Shown: positions 9,048 to 18,160, numbered from the stretch's first letter. The stretch is 64,000 nt of DNA from Granulicella sp. (GCA_027365345.1 DAHXNO010000070.1:32252-96251), one strand, 5' to 3'. Numbers and translations are program-made. The notes: generated by a model not told the origin, from the sequence alone.

Positions 9048-9704
9048 TCAGTTGGGGATAAACCGCGGCAAAATGGGGACGAGGCGATGGGCAAAGCGAA
9101 TGTCACGCTGCTCGGCCGTGGCGAGAGACTCGTTGGGCTCCAGCGGAGTGATCAAACGGATAAGGGCTCCGTCCGTGCGGTTGTAGCGAATCGCGTCCAG
9201 CATCATGTAGGCCTTGGCGAGATAATCATTGGCGATGCTTCGGCCTTGAGCGAGATACCAATAGAGGACAACCTCCTTGTTGGTTCCATCGGTGATGACA
9301 TATTCGCCCACCGGGTAGGGTCGGCTTCCGGGCTGATCCAGATTGATGGTTTTGGAGAAGAGGAAGGTCCAGCCGGCGCCGGGGAGGCAGTTCTGTGGGG
9401 AGTGGATGGACTGCCCGGTGCGCTGGGTGGGAAAGTAGCCGATAAAGAGAGAGATCGGCGGTTGCGAAGACTGGTGGGCGGTAGCCGGATCGGTGTAGTC
9501 GCGGTCCAGGAAATGGCCGTCGCCCAGAACGGAGAGGATGTCCGTTGGGATGGGGATGTCCTGACCGCTCCAGTTTCCTATGGTCCTGGGAAGGAGGGTG
9601 AGATCCTCCACGGGCGGCACCCGGTCTACGGCTGCACGGAGCGTGAGGGTGGCCCACGCCGCGGTGAGCATAAGGAAGAGGACCCAATAGCGAGGAGATC
9701 TCAT
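9048..9704 (-). CDS. epsI: EpsI-type exosortase-associated protein (DUF3485)
   Basis: A 218-residue protein with an N-terminal membrane anchor (residues 5-25) and the EpsI domain: PRTIGNWSGQDIPIP, then YFPTQRTGQSIHSPQNCLPGAGW and a late VLYWYLAQGR segment. In methanolan and PEP-CTERM loci EpsI occurs fused to, or directly after, exosortase A and is needed for exopolysaccharide assembly; the conserved Cys and His suggest an enzymatic or metal role that is not established. Its ATG overlaps the xrtA stop by 4 bp, so the two are translated from one message. Confidence 0.9.
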   Translation of the reverse strand: MRSPRYWVLFLMLTAAWATLTLRAAVDRVPPVEDLTLLPRTIGNWSGQDIPIPTDILSVLGDGHFLDRDYTDPATAHQSSQPPISLFIGYFPTQRTGQSIHSPQNCLPGAGWTFLFSKTINLDQPGSRPYPVGEYVITDGTNKEVVLYWYLAQGRSIANDYLAKAYMMLDAIRYNRTDGALIRLITPLEPNESLATAEQRDIRFAHRLVPILPRFIPN

Positions 9705-10621
9705 TGGTCCTCTTTTGCGGCAGGCCGTGCCGCGGGAGTTGCGAGGCGCATGAGGCTATGCACCAGATAGAGACAGGTGAGCGAAACCAGGAACATGAGC
9801 CAGCCAGAGAACTCATGGAAGAAGCCGACGGCCTTATCCGGATTCCAATACTGAACGCAGAGACCCGTGCCGACGATGCGGGCCGCATTGGCCACGACGG
9901 CGATGGGGATGCTGCAAAGCGCCAGAATCGTCCGGCGCCAAGTGCTGTTTTCAAGGAAGTAGCCATAGAAGACCGCTATGGCGAACAGACTCATGAGGGA
10001 GCGTATACCGCTGCAGGCTTCAGCGACCTCGAGTTGCAAGGCCGGAAGCTGAATGACGTTGCCGTCGCGCAGCACGGGCACGCCGAAGAGTGGCAGGACC
10101 GCGCTGGCGAATCTGGACGCCAGAAGCTGCAAGGGAAAGGTGAGCTGATTGAAGATGACCGCAGGAATCGGGATAGCCAGAAGAAGCACCAGCAGGCCGA
10201 AGCGAACCTGGCGCAACATCGACGCGCCCAAGAGAGTCCATACGATGCCCCCAAGAAGCATGATCAGGGAGATGCGAGAGAGGAAGATCTCTGCGCCATA
10301 GACGCCCAGCAGGAGGAAGAGGATGGCCGCCGCCACCAGCCATAGACCCGACCAGGACTGGCGGACGGGCGTGTTCCGAAGGATCTCGCGCTTCTGCCAA
10401 AGAAGGAACACGGCGAAGGGAACGACCAGAAAGCCGTGGGAAAAGTCAGGGTCGGTGTACCAATTGAGTACCAGATCTGCCACGACCTTGTAGTAGATGG
10501 CCGTGAATGGGAGACTCAAGAGGAGATAAGGTAGCCAATGCCACATGGCGCTGGCCTTGGGTTCGGCAAGCGGGGGTGGGTAGCTCGGCAGCGAGCGGGC
10601 GGGAGCGGTGGATGGAGGCAT
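9701..10621 (-). CDS. xrtA: Exosortase A, membrane transpeptidase for PEP-CTERM proteins
   Basis: A 306-residue polytopic membrane protein (about eight spans). The exosortase catalytic residues are all present: Cys203 in EACSGIRS, Arg248 in ANAARIV and His269 in FFHEFSGW. XrtA cleaves the PEP-CTERM tail at the outer face of the inner membrane and is thought to pass the protein to a surface polymer. ATG at 10621 has AGGA at 7-bp spacing. A near-consensus sigma-54 element lies 27-42 bp upstream. A likely substrate is encoded at 23174-23767. The class (A rather than another exosortase) is inferred from the surrounding EPS genes. Confidence 0.93.
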   Translation of the reverse strand: MPPSTAPARSLPSYPPPLAEPKASAMWHWLPYLLLSLPFTAIYYKVVADLVLNWYTDPDFSHGFLVVPFAVFLLWQKREILRNTPVRQSWSGLWLVAAAILFLLLGVYGAEIFLSRISLIMLLGGIVWTLLGASMLRQVRFGLLVLLLAIPIPAVIFNQLTFPLQLLASRFASAVLPLFGVPVLRDGNVIQLPALQLEVAEACSGIRSLMSLFAIAVFYGYFLENSTWRRTILALCSIPIAVVANAARIVGTGLCVQYWNPDKAVGFFHEFSGWLMFLVSLTCLYLVHSLMRLATPAARPAAKEDQ

Positions 10622-10647
10622 CGGGGATCCTGTTTCCCTTCTTGTTG

Positions 10648-10663
10648 AGCAATTTCACTGCCA
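10648..10663 (-). promoter_or_regulatory. Sigma-54 (-24/-12) promoter of xrtA-epsI
   Basis: On the minus strand the bases read TGGCAG-TGAAA-TTGCT, against the sigma-54 consensus TGGCAC-N5-TTGCW: the invariant GG and GC are exactly 10 bp apart and only one of the eleven consensus positions differs. The expected transcript start is about 12 bp downstream, just before the xrtA ribosome site. Confidence 0.75.
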
Positions 10664-11325
10664 GACGAGGTGAGATCCGAGAAAAGCTTCAGAACAGCCT
10701 GAACCGGTGAGCGGGTGAGGGAGGAATTAGGGTGCGGCCGGGGGCGGTATTCCGGGCGTGCCGGCGTAGCGTGCAGGGCCTCCGAGCGCGCGCTGGAGGC
10801 AGTCTGGAGAGCTGGACGGCATGGGTGAAGCTGCGGGAGGCGAGGCTGCAGCTTCATTCAAGTAATAGACAAGAAAGATACTCTGCATCATAGAAGAGAA
10901 GGGCGTTGGAGGTAGAGGTAGGGAGAGCTGCCGCAGAGTTGCCCGGCGTGGCGGGATGGTGTTTGCCTCCGGATGGAAGGGTAACAGAGAACTTCAGGAT
11001 ATGGAGCGGGGCATCGGGGAGCGCATGGTATCGCCAGGGTGAAGTCGCTGAGGGGAAGACGGCAGACGATTTTTCCGGGTGGGGCCGAGCGGTGGTGATC
11101 TGGAGAGAGTGGGAGTTGCCCTGAGAAGGGAACTCTCCCACCCAAAGTGGAAGGAATTTTCCACTTTTCCCGTCATTGTGCATCACTTTCTTATGGAAGT
11201 TCGCCGATGGCTGCACGTCCGATGCAATCGCTTGACGAAGCAGTGAAGATTATACCTAAGATAAAAAACGACTTGTCTCGCCAAGGGTGTTGCTGCGGAA
11301 AACAGTGCATGCAAAGTTTTGCGTT
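10664..11325. promoter_or_regulatory. Divergent control region between xrtA and the EPS export operon
   Basis: About 660 bp without a gene, lying between two sigma-54 promoters that fire outward. Two inverted repeats stand out: 11109-11141 (GTGGGAG-TT paired with AACTCTCCCAC around a CCCTGAGAAGGG hairpin) and 11144-11167 (perfect 9-bp arms AAAGTGGAA / TTCCACTTT with a 6-bp spacer). They lie roughly 160-220 bp upstream of the export-operon promoter, a usual distance for enhancer sites of sigma-54 activators. Confidence 0.5.
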
Positions 11326-11341
11326 TGGCCACCGCAGTGCA
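11326..11341 (+). promoter_or_regulatory. Sigma-54 (-24/-12) promoter of the EPS export operon
   Basis: TGGCCACCGCAGTGCA has GG and GC exactly 10 bp apart and matches TGGC and TGCA of the consensus. It sits 34 bp before the ATG of the Wza-like gene, leaving room for a short leader with CAAGGAG. Confidence 0.65.
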
Positions 11342-11374
11342 AGAGAGATTGGCATAGGGCTACAAGGAGTCTTC

Positions 11375-12037
11375 ATGAAAGGTCTGCAACAAAGAGAGAG
11401 CCTGGGGCTTTTGGCGTCTCTCCCGGTTTGGGGGATGGTGCTGGCGCTGGCTCCGGTGATGATGGCCCAGTCGCTGGCGCGGCCGGTGATTACCCCAGCG
11501 AAGGCGGCGAGCCAGCCCGCGGTGAGCAGTCCGAACGGGGGAACGCCGACGGATGTGTCTACCTATCAGATAGGGCCGCAGGATCATCTGCAGATCACGG
11601 TGTGGCAGGAGCCGAACCTGTCTGGAACGTTTCCGGTGCGGCCGGATGGGATGATCTCGCTGGTGCTGCTGGGGGACGTGCCGGCCGCAGGGCTGACGCC
11701 GATGCAGTTGGCGCATGATCTTACGGTGAAGTTGAAGAAGTACATTCAGGATCCGGTGGTCTCCGTGGTGGTGACATCGGTGGATAGCCAGAGGATCTAT
11801 GTGGTGGGAGAGGTGAATCACACGGGACCGATTGCGCTGACGCCGGGGATGACGTTGCTGCAGGCCATTGCATCCGCCGGCGGGCTGACGCCGTACACCA
11901 ACGGGAAGCATTGTTATATTCTGCGAGGCCCGGAGGGGCATGAGCAGAAGATCCCGTTCAACTACAAGGCTGCCCTGAGGGGCGATAACCACCAGGACGT
12001 ACCCCTGCAGTCCGGGGATACGATAGTGGTCCCATGA
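11375..12037 (+). CDS. Polysaccharide export (Wza/GumB-like) outer-membrane protein
   Basis: A 220-residue protein with a signal peptide (about residues 1-32, ending MMAQS). A poly-export domain follows (YQIGPQDHLQITVWQEPNL, then FPVRPDGMISLVLLGDV), and a SLBB domain follows that (IYVVGEVNHTGPIALTPG). No lipobox Cys is evident, unlike classical Wza. Such proteins form or line the export channel for EPS. ATG at 11375 is chosen because CAAGGAG precedes it and the signal peptide starts there. The stop codon region overlaps the next frame (ATGA), heading an operon of at least six genes to 18160. Confidence 0.88.
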   Translation: MKGLQQRESLGLLASLPVWGMVLALAPVMMAQSLARPVITPAKAASQPAVSSPNGGTPTDVSTYQIGPQDHLQITVWQEPNLSGTFPVRPDGMISLVLLGDVPAAGLTPMQLAHDLTVKLKKYIQDPVVSVVVTSVDSQRIYVVGEVNHTGPIALTPGMTLLQAIASAGGLTPYTNGKHCYILRGPEGHEQKIPFNYKAALRGDNHQDVPLQSGDTIVVP

Positions 12038-12045
12038 GGAGATCC

Positions 12046-13323
12046 ATGAAGAGTTGCCTTATGGTTCCGATGCTGATGCTGATGGTGGGAGCGACGGCTC
12101 ACGGGCAAAATCAGCCGATCGAGAACCAACCGAGCTTTGGCTTCTCCCTGCCCAAGGTGGAAGGAACGATGACGTATGCTTTGACCGGAACGGAGGCGGC
12201 GATGACCGGCTTTGGTGTGTCGGGAGTTGCCTATATGACGTCGCTGAGCGGGGATCTGGGGTATCTCTCCTCGAGCGTGAGCGATCCGTTCAGTCTGGTG
12301 TATTCGGGCGGGTATATCTATACAAATCAGCCGGGATATCCCCCGAACACGACCTTTCAGAATCTGGCTGCGTCGCAGGTGGTGACGACCAAGAGCTGGA
12401 CGTTCATGCTTGAAGATGCGTTCAGCTATTTGCCGGACTCGCCGACGATGGGGCTCTCGGGAATTCCCGGACTGGGAGATATCGGCGTCGTCCCGGTGCA
12501 GAATGGAATTGAACCGGGGCGGAGCATCTTTTCCGACTTTGCGACCCAGTGGGGGAATGGTCTGACCGGGGAAGCTACGTGGAAACTGAACGGGAACCTT
12601 TCCATGGTTGGGTCCGGATCCTGGCAGGTGCTGCGCTTTACGAGCGCGGGCAACATCAACTCAACAGAAGAGTTGGCGACACTGGGCCCGACGTACCGCA
12701 TCAACGCCAACAGTTCGGTGAGCGCGGATGTGATCTACACTTACTCGACGGATACCGGCGATGGACTGGTGCTTCCTTTCACGACAGAGGCCATCTCCAT
12801 TCAGTACCAGCGACAGTTGACGCCGCTGCTTAGCTTCACGGTTGCTGCCGGTCCACAAAGGACGTACGGCACCGGGGTGGCGGAGGCGCTGCTCCCCGCC
12901 GAGATTTCGATGGTCGGCAGTGCGGGAGTGGTCTATCAGCGCAAGATGAGCAGCGCCAGCTTATCCTTCTCGCGCGCTACCGACACTGGTTCCGGCATGG
13001 TATTCGGAGCCATGGTGGATACGGTGGCAGGAACGCTTAGCCGGCAGTTCAACCGCGCATGGGCGGGCTCGTTGACTGGCTCCTGGTCTAAGAGTACGGC
13101 GCTAGGGCAGGTGCCGGGGTTCGATCTGGACTACGACTCGACGGCCTACGGTGCGCAGGTCACGCGCAGTCTGGGCAAGGACTGGTCAACCTACTTCAGC
13201 TATTCGTACGTAGACCAGACGGCAACCGGCTCGGCAACCTCATCGTCGGCGTTCGCCGGCACGGAACAGACCTATGCGGTTGGGGTGACGTTCTCTCCGG
13301 CCGCTCATCATTTTGCGCAGTAA
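12046..13323 (+). CDS. Outer-membrane beta-barrel protein of the EPS locus
   Basis: A 425-residue protein with a signal peptide (MKSCLMVPMLMLMVGATAHG) followed by repeated alternating amphipathic strands rich in Ser/Thr/Gly/Tyr, such as MVGSGSWQVLRFTSAG and VYQRKMSSASLSFSR, ending in a strand with aromatic residues (YAVGVTFSPAAHHFAQ). This fits a 14-18-strand barrel like the uncharacterised barrel proteins of PEP-CTERM/EPS loci; possibly the secretion porin. ATG 12046 has GAGGAG in front and is preferred over the overlapping ATG at 12034. Confidence 0.8.
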   Translation: MKSCLMVPMLMLMVGATAHGQNQPIENQPSFGFSLPKVEGTMTYALTGTEAAMTGFGVSGVAYMTSLSGDLGYLSSSVSDPFSLVYSGGYIYTNQPGYPPNTTFQNLAASQVVTTKSWTFMLEDAFSYLPDSPTMGLSGIPGLGDIGVVPVQNGIEPGRSIFSDFATQWGNGLTGEATWKLNGNLSMVGSGSWQVLRFTSAGNINSTEELATLGPTYRINANSSVSADVIYTYSTDTGDGLVLPFTTEAISIQYQRQLTPLLSFTVAAGPQRTYGTGVAEALLPAEISMVGSAGVVYQRKMSSASLSFSRATDTGSGMVFGAMVDTVAGTLSRQFNRAWAGSLTGSWSKSTALGQVPGFDLDYDSTAYGAQVTRSLGKDWSTYFSYSYVDQTATGSATSSSAFAGTEQTYAVGVTFSPAAHHFAQ

Positions 13324-13336
13324 GAAGGAAACTCAT

Positions 13337-14884
13337 ATGTTAGGTCATCGTCCCCTGAACGTAGAAGACTACGTAGGCATTCTGAAGCGCAGAGGCTGGA
13401 TTGTTGTGATTCCGGCACTGTTGGTTCCGATCATCGCCGTAGCGATTAGTTACCGGCTGACCCCGGTGTACACGTCGCAGACCCTGGTGCTGATCCAGCC
13501 GCAGACGGTGCCGGATACATACGTGAAGCCGGTGCTTGCGGAAAATCTGGACAGCCAGCTTGCCTCCATGAAGGAGCAGATTCTGAGCCGGTCCAGGCTG
13601 GAGCCGATCATTGAGCGGTTCAACCTGGGTGCTCCAGGCATGGATATGGACGACAAGGTGGCGATGACCCGCAAGGATATCGGTATTAAGACGATTCAAC
13701 CGGAGGCTGGATCGTCGGGTGGCCTGCCCGGCTTCTTCATATCGTTCGAGGCCCCGGACCCGCACACGGCGCAGTTGGTCTGCCGGGAGATTACCTCCAT
13801 GTTTGTGAGCCAGAACTTGCAGGTTCGGGAGCAATCTGCGGAAGGAACGACGCAGTTTCTGCAAGGGCAACTCCAGCAGGCCAAGGCGGATCTGGATTCG
13901 CAGGATGCGAAGCTGGCGGAGTTTCAGCGGGAGCATATGGGAGACCTGCCGGATCAGCAGGATTCGAATATGGATATGCTGAACAGTTTGAACACGGAAC
14001 TGGATGCAACCACCCAGGCACTGGCGAGGATGGAGCAGGACCGGTCATTGGAAGAGGCGATGATGACGCAGGTGGCGCGCCAGGCGGTGGCGGCTCCGGG
14101 GCAGAAATCGAGTCCGGAGGAGCAGGCCACTCAGTTGCAGGCGCTGGAGGCAAAACTGACGGACCTGCGCACCCGCTATACTGCGGATTATCCTGATGTG
14201 CTGGCGGTGGAACGCCAGATCAGCGATCTACGGAAGCAACTGGCGCAGGCGCCGCCGCCGGCGACCGTGAGCCCGGCGCCGACGCAGGCGGAGGTGGCGG
14301 ACTCGCCCGGCCTGTTGCGGATGCGGATGCAGATGAAGGCTCTGGACGATACGATCCAGCAGAAGAAGAAACAGCAGGCGATGATTCAGAGCCAGATTCG
14401 GCAGTATCAGGACCGGATCCAGCAAACGCCTCTGATCGCGGCGCAGATGAAGGATCTGACGCGCAACCATCAGACGGCGCAGGACTTTTATGACAGCCTG
14501 CTGGCGAAATTGAATCAATCGCAGATGGCGACTGATCTGGAGCGCCGCCAGGAAGGAGAACAATTCCGAGTGATGGACGACGCCAACCTACCCGACGCAC
14601 CGAGTTTTCCAAAGCGACCTGTGTTTGCGCTTGGAGGATTTGTGGCTGGACTAGGGATTGGACTGCTCGTGATTGCCTTCCTTGAGTACAACGACAAGTC
14701 TTTGCGGTCCGAGCGGGATGTGTGGGCCTTTACCAAACTGCCGACCCTGGCGACAATCGGCAAGTTGCCGGAGGTGAAGCATCGGCGGAAGGCAAAGTCC
14801 AGTTCAAACAAAGCGTTGCCGAGCGATCGATTGAAGGGTGATATCGCCGCAACCAACAAATCTCTTGCGAATGCTGGTGGGTAG
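13337..14884 (+). CDS. EPS chain-length determinant (Wzz/GNVR type), XrtA-system
   Basis: A 515-residue inner-membrane protein. It has an N-terminal Wzz domain with a membrane span at about 20-40 (IVVIPALLVPIIAVAIS), a long periplasmic coiled coil (QLQQAKADLDSQDAKLAEFQ and further Gln/Leu-rich helices), a GNVR-like segment RVMDDANLPDAPSFPKRP, and a second span near 440-460 followed by a short basic cytoplasmic tail. It lacks the fused kinase domain of Wzc; the separate kinase is two genes downstream. It controls polymer length together with that kinase. Confidence 0.88.
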   Translation: MLGHRPLNVEDYVGILKRRGWIVVIPALLVPIIAVAISYRLTPVYTSQTLVLIQPQTVPDTYVKPVLAENLDSQLASMKEQILSRSRLEPIIERFNLGAPGMDMDDKVAMTRKDIGIKTIQPEAGSSGGLPGFFISFEAPDPHTAQLVCREITSMFVSQNLQVREQSAEGTTQFLQGQLQQAKADLDSQDAKLAEFQREHMGDLPDQQDSNMDMLNSLNTELDATTQALARMEQDRSLEEAMMTQVARQAVAAPGQKSSPEEQATQLQALEAKLTDLRTRYTADYPDVLAVERQISDLRKQLAQAPPPATVSPAPTQAEVADSPGLLRMRMQMKALDDTIQQKKKQQAMIQSQIRQYQDRIQQTPLIAAQMKDLTRNHQTAQDFYDSLLAKLNQSQMATDLERRQEGEQFRVMDDANLPDAPSFPKRPVFALGGFVAGLGIGLLVIAFLEYNDKSLRSERDVWAFTKLPTLATIGKLPEVKHRRKAKSSSNKALPSDRLKGDIAATNKSLANAGG

Positions 14885-14887
14885 ACC

Positions 14888-15823
14888 ATGTATACAAAGT
14901 TTTTCAATCTTCAAATCTGCCCGTTCGGGACCAGTCCAGATCCTCGGTTTCTCTACATGATGCCGCACACGAGGGAGGCGCTGGCTGGATTGGAGTATGG
15001 GATCGCGGAGCGCAAGGGCTTCACGGTGCTGACCGGCGAGGTAGGGACGGGAAAGACGACGCTACTGCGGTCTGCCCTGGGCTCGCTTGGGCAGCAGCGT
15101 GTTTCGACATCGTTCGTCTTCAATCCTCTGCTGGACCCTCTTGATTTTCTGGAGTTCGTGCTGACGGACTTCGGTCTGACGCCCGACTCGCGGACGAAGT
15201 CCGGGATGCTGTTGCAGCTCAATCGATGGCTGATCGAACGCTATCGCCGGCAGGAGACCTGTGTGGTGGTGGTTGACGAGGCACAGAACCTTTCCTGGGA
15301 GTTGTTGGAGGAGATCCGCTTGCTGACCAATTTGGAGTCTTCTTCTGGAAAGTTGCTGCAGATTGTGCTCTCTGGCCAGCCTGAGTTGGAGGAGAAGTTG
15401 CGTCATCCCAGCGTACGGCAGCTGCGCCAAAGGATCTTTCTGTGGTGCCGCACGCAGCCACTGACTGTGGAACAGACGGGCGAGTACATTGTGGAGCGGT
15501 TGCGCATCGCCGGCGCCGATCATACGATCTTTTCTGCTGAGGCGGCGCAGCTTGTCCATCGTTATAGCCGTGGGATCCCGCGTACGATCAACCTGATCTG
15601 CGAGCACTCGCTGATCCTTGGCTATGTGGAGCAGATCCCTCTGATTCCGGGGTCCCTGATTGATCACGTGGCGGAGGATCTTGAGCTGACGTCGCCGTCC
15701 TTCGTGATGGCTCCCGCGGAAGCGGGCGCCGGAGGTTTCCAGTCGCCGCTTCATCCGATGGAGACGAGCGCAAGCAGAGTGATGAACTCGTTTCATCGAG
15801 AGTTAGGGAGAAGCCGTCCATGA
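14888..15823 (+). CDS. XrtA-associated AAA ATPase (ExeA-like)
   Basis: A 311-residue cytoplasmic ATPase. It has a Walker A at about 50-58 (GEVGTGKTT), Walker B VVVVDEAQ (126-133), sensor region ILSGQPELEEKL and the C-terminal YSRGIPRTINLICEHS element of the ExeA/GspA family. In PEP-CTERM loci a homologue lies between the chain-length protein and the kinase exactly as here. Its role is thought to be energising or regulating assembly of the export machinery. ATG at 14888 starts 4 bp after the preceding stop, and the end overlaps the kinase start by 4 bp. Confidence 0.9.
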   Translation: MYTKFFNLQICPFGTSPDPRFLYMMPHTREALAGLEYGIAERKGFTVLTGEVGTGKTTLLRSALGSLGQQRVSTSFVFNPLLDPLDFLEFVLTDFGLTPDSRTKSGMLLQLNRWLIERYRRQETCVVVVDEAQNLSWELLEEIRLLTNLESSSGKLLQIVLSGQPELEEKLRHPSVRQLRQRIFLWCRTQPLTVEQTGEYIVERLRIAGADHTIFSAEAAQLVHRYSRGIPRTINLICEHSLILGYVEQIPLIPGSLIDHVAEDLELTSPSFVMAPAEAGAGGFQSPLHPMETSASRVMNSFHRELGRSRP

Positions 15824-16764
15824 GCCATATCTATGAGGCATTACAACGAGCAGAGGCTGAGCGGAAGGCCGGGCTGGCGGGAGTTGCAACGGATCCCATC
15901 GCGGAGCGTGCGCCGGAGCATCCCAGTCTCGTTTCGTCGCTGGCAGCGCAGAGATCACAGCATGATGGCCCGATCCCCGTAGAGGTTGCGGAGGAGAAGA
16001 CAGCAGCGATGCCGCCGGAGTTTTTTGACCGCATCCTGCGGAGGCCATGGAATCCTTCGCTGGAGCGGCTGCCGGCGCTGGAGAGAGGCGGAATGCCGGT
16101 GGAGCAGTTCCGCAGCCTGCGCTCGCGGGTGCAGGAGTTGCGCGACCTGAAGCCGCTGAAGTCCGTACTGGTGAGCAGCGGATTGCCCAAGGAGGGCAAG
16201 AGCTTTATCTCCGTGAACCTGGCCATCAACCTGGCGCGGCATAAGAGCAGCAAGGTGTTGCTGATTGATGCTGACATGCGCTGCTCGGCCCTGCACCAGT
16301 ATCTGGGCGCTGAGTTGCAGCCCGGGCTGCCCGAGTATCTGTCTGGCAAGGCAACCATGCTGGAGGTGATGCAGACTCCGCAGGAGGCTGTGGGCCGTGA
16401 TCCTATGGTCTCTTCTGTGCTGGAGAATATTACCTTGATACCCGGCGGAGAGGGGAATGACATGGCCGCCGACCTGACGGCCAGTAAGCGGTTTGAGGAG
16501 TTACTGACAGCGGCTGGACCTTTCTTCGATTGGATCGTGATTGATTCGCCGCCGGTGCTATTGGTCTCCGATGCCGTGAATCTTGCCCGGCACAGCGATG
16601 CGGTTCTTCTGGTTGCCCGCAGTGGGGTAACCACGTTCCCAGTCGCTCAGCGTGCACAGCATGAGTTGAAGGCCGCCAATGTGATTGGGTTTGTGTTGAA
16701 TGCGGCGGAGAAGCCGCCGATGAGCGGAAATTATTACTACCGGTATCAGAAGACTGCGGTATGA
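15820..16764 (+). CDS. BY-type tyrosine autokinase (CpsD/CapB-like), XrtA-system
   Basis: A 314-residue protein. The Walker A motif is GLPKEGKS (121-128), Walker A' is LLIDADMR (147-154) and Walker B is DWIVIDSPPVLLVSD. A C-terminal Tyr cluster NYYYRYQ is the expected autophosphorylation site. Bacterial tyrosine kinases of this class cycle between phosphorylated and free states to control chain length through the Wzz-like partner encoded two genes upstream. The N-terminal MSHIYEALQRAEAER helix is typical for the XrtA-linked version. Confidence 0.9.
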   Translation: MSHIYEALQRAEAERKAGLAGVATDPIAERAPEHPSLVSSLAAQRSQHDGPIPVEVAEEKTAAMPPEFFDRILRRPWNPSLERLPALERGGMPVEQFRSLRSRVQELRDLKPLKSVLVSSGLPKEGKSFISVNLAINLARHKSSKVLLIDADMRCSALHQYLGAELQPGLPEYLSGKATMLEVMQTPQEAVGRDPMVSSVLENITLIPGGEGNDMAADLTASKRFEELLTAAGPFFDWIVIDSPPVLLVSDAVNLARHSDAVLLVARSGVTTFPVAQRAQHELKAANVIGFVLNAAEKPPMSGNYYYRYQKTAV

Positions 16765-16783
16765 GCCAGGTTATGGTGCTCTG

Positions 16784-18160
16784 ATGATTAAGCTGCTGAA
16801 TGTTTACTATCCAACGCGAACGATCGTTTTGTTGATCTGCGAGGTCCTGCTGGTGGGGGGATCGTTCCTGCTGGCATCGGCGCTGGTGCTGGGCCCCAGA
16901 ACGCTGCTGGTTCTGGGTCAAGACCACGGAGGACTGAAGATTACCCTGTTGACGGTGAGCACCATTCTTGGCGCCCATTACTTTGATCTGTATGAGCCGC
17001 AACAGGTCTCCGAGCGGTGGGAGATCTACCTGCGGCTGATGGTGATCATCGGTTGCCTGGCGATTTTGCTGGCCTTGATTGTTTACATCTTTCCGCAGGC
17101 TGCGATTGCAAATTTCGTCTTTCTGCTGGGCTTGATCTTTGTGGTGGCATCGTTGATCGCGTGGCGCAAGGCCTTTGAATGGATCAGCGGGCGTCCAGTG
17201 TTCCAGGAGCGGGTCTATGTTCTGGGTGCTGGGGAGCGCGCCCACGAGATCATACGGACGATTGAGGCGCACCGGGAATCCGGCATGGTGGTTGTGGGCA
17301 ACGATGCTCCGGTTGCGGACAAGGCCGAACGGAAGAAGGCGTTCCGGGAAGCTGTGCGGCAGTTGGCGTCCCGACGAGAGAGGATCCACCGGATTGTGAT
17401 TGCACTCGATGACCGGCGCGGAGAGCTTCCAGTGGACGAGCTTCTCGCGATGCGGCTTAGCGGCGTGACCATCCAGGACGCCAGCGACCTTATGGAGAGG
17501 CTGAAGGGAAAGATGCAACTGGATGGACTGCGCCCCAGTGATCTTCTATTCTGCGAGGGGTTTCGTATGCGGCCGTCGCAGCAGATTTTGCGGCGAGCAG
17601 CCTCGATGTTGGTGTCGGCTCTTGTACTTCTATTGTTTCTGCCCATCTTCCCGCTTGTGGTGTTGCTGGTGCGGCTCTCCTCGCCGGGGCCGATCTTCTT
17701 CCGTCAGGAGCGGGTAGGCCTGAATGGGAAGGTATTCAAACTGAGCAAGTTCCGCACGATGGTGGTGAACGCTGAAGCGGACGGAGCCCAGTGGGCGCAG
17801 AAGAATGATCCGCGCGTCACACGGATCGGACAGTTTCTGCGCAAGACCCGATTGGATGAGGTGCCGCAGTTATGGAATGTTCTGCGTGGCGAGATGACTT
17901 TTGTGGGACCGCGCCCGGAACGGCCGGAGTTTGTGAGTTGGCTGGCGAAAGAGTTGCCATTTTATGATCTTCGCCACATGATTCATCCGGGCCTGACAGG
18001 CTGGGCCCAGATCCGCTACGGATATGGCGCCACGCTGGAACAGAGCCGGGAGAAGCTGGCGTATGACCTTTACTACGTGAAACATCAGACCTTGGGTTTG
18101 GATCTTCTGATCATGTTCGACACGATCAAGACCGTCATCCGCCGGCGAGGAGCGCAGTAG
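16784..18160 (+). CDS. Initiating sugar-phosphate transferase (polyprenyl glycosylphosphotransferase, PEP-CTERM type)
   Basis: A 458-residue protein. It has four N-terminal membrane helices (residues 10-140), a CoA-binding-like nucleotide fold (VLGAGERAHEIIRTIE) and a C-terminal bacterial sugar transferase domain with a further span, then RQERVGLNGKVFKLSKFRTM, KTRLDEVPQLWNVLRGEM and FVGPRPERPEF. It transfers a sugar-1-phosphate from a nucleotide sugar to undecaprenyl phosphate, the first committed step of EPS repeat-unit synthesis. No flippase, polymerase or further glycosyltransferases are in the window, so they must be encoded elsewhere. Confidence 0.9.
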   Translation: MIKLLNVYYPTRTIVLLICEVLLVGGSFLLASALVLGPRTLLVLGQDHGGLKITLLTVSTILGAHYFDLYEPQQVSERWEIYLRLMVIIGCLAILLALIVYIFPQAAIANFVFLLGLIFVVASLIAWRKAFEWISGRPVFQERVYVLGAGERAHEIIRTIEAHRESGMVVVGNDAPVADKAERKKAFREAVRQLASRRERIHRIVIALDDRRGELPVDELLAMRLSGVTIQDASDLMERLKGKMQLDGLRPSDLLFCEGFRMRPSQQILRRAASMLVSALVLLLFLPIFPLVVLLVRLSSPGPIFFRQERVGLNGKVFKLSKFRTMVVNAEADGAQWAQKNDPRVTRIGQFLRKTRLDEVPQLWNVLRGEMTFVGPRPERPEFVSWLAKELPFYDLRHMIHPGLTGWAQIRYGYGATLEQSREKLAYDLYYVKHQTLGLDLLIMFDTIKTVIRRRGAQ

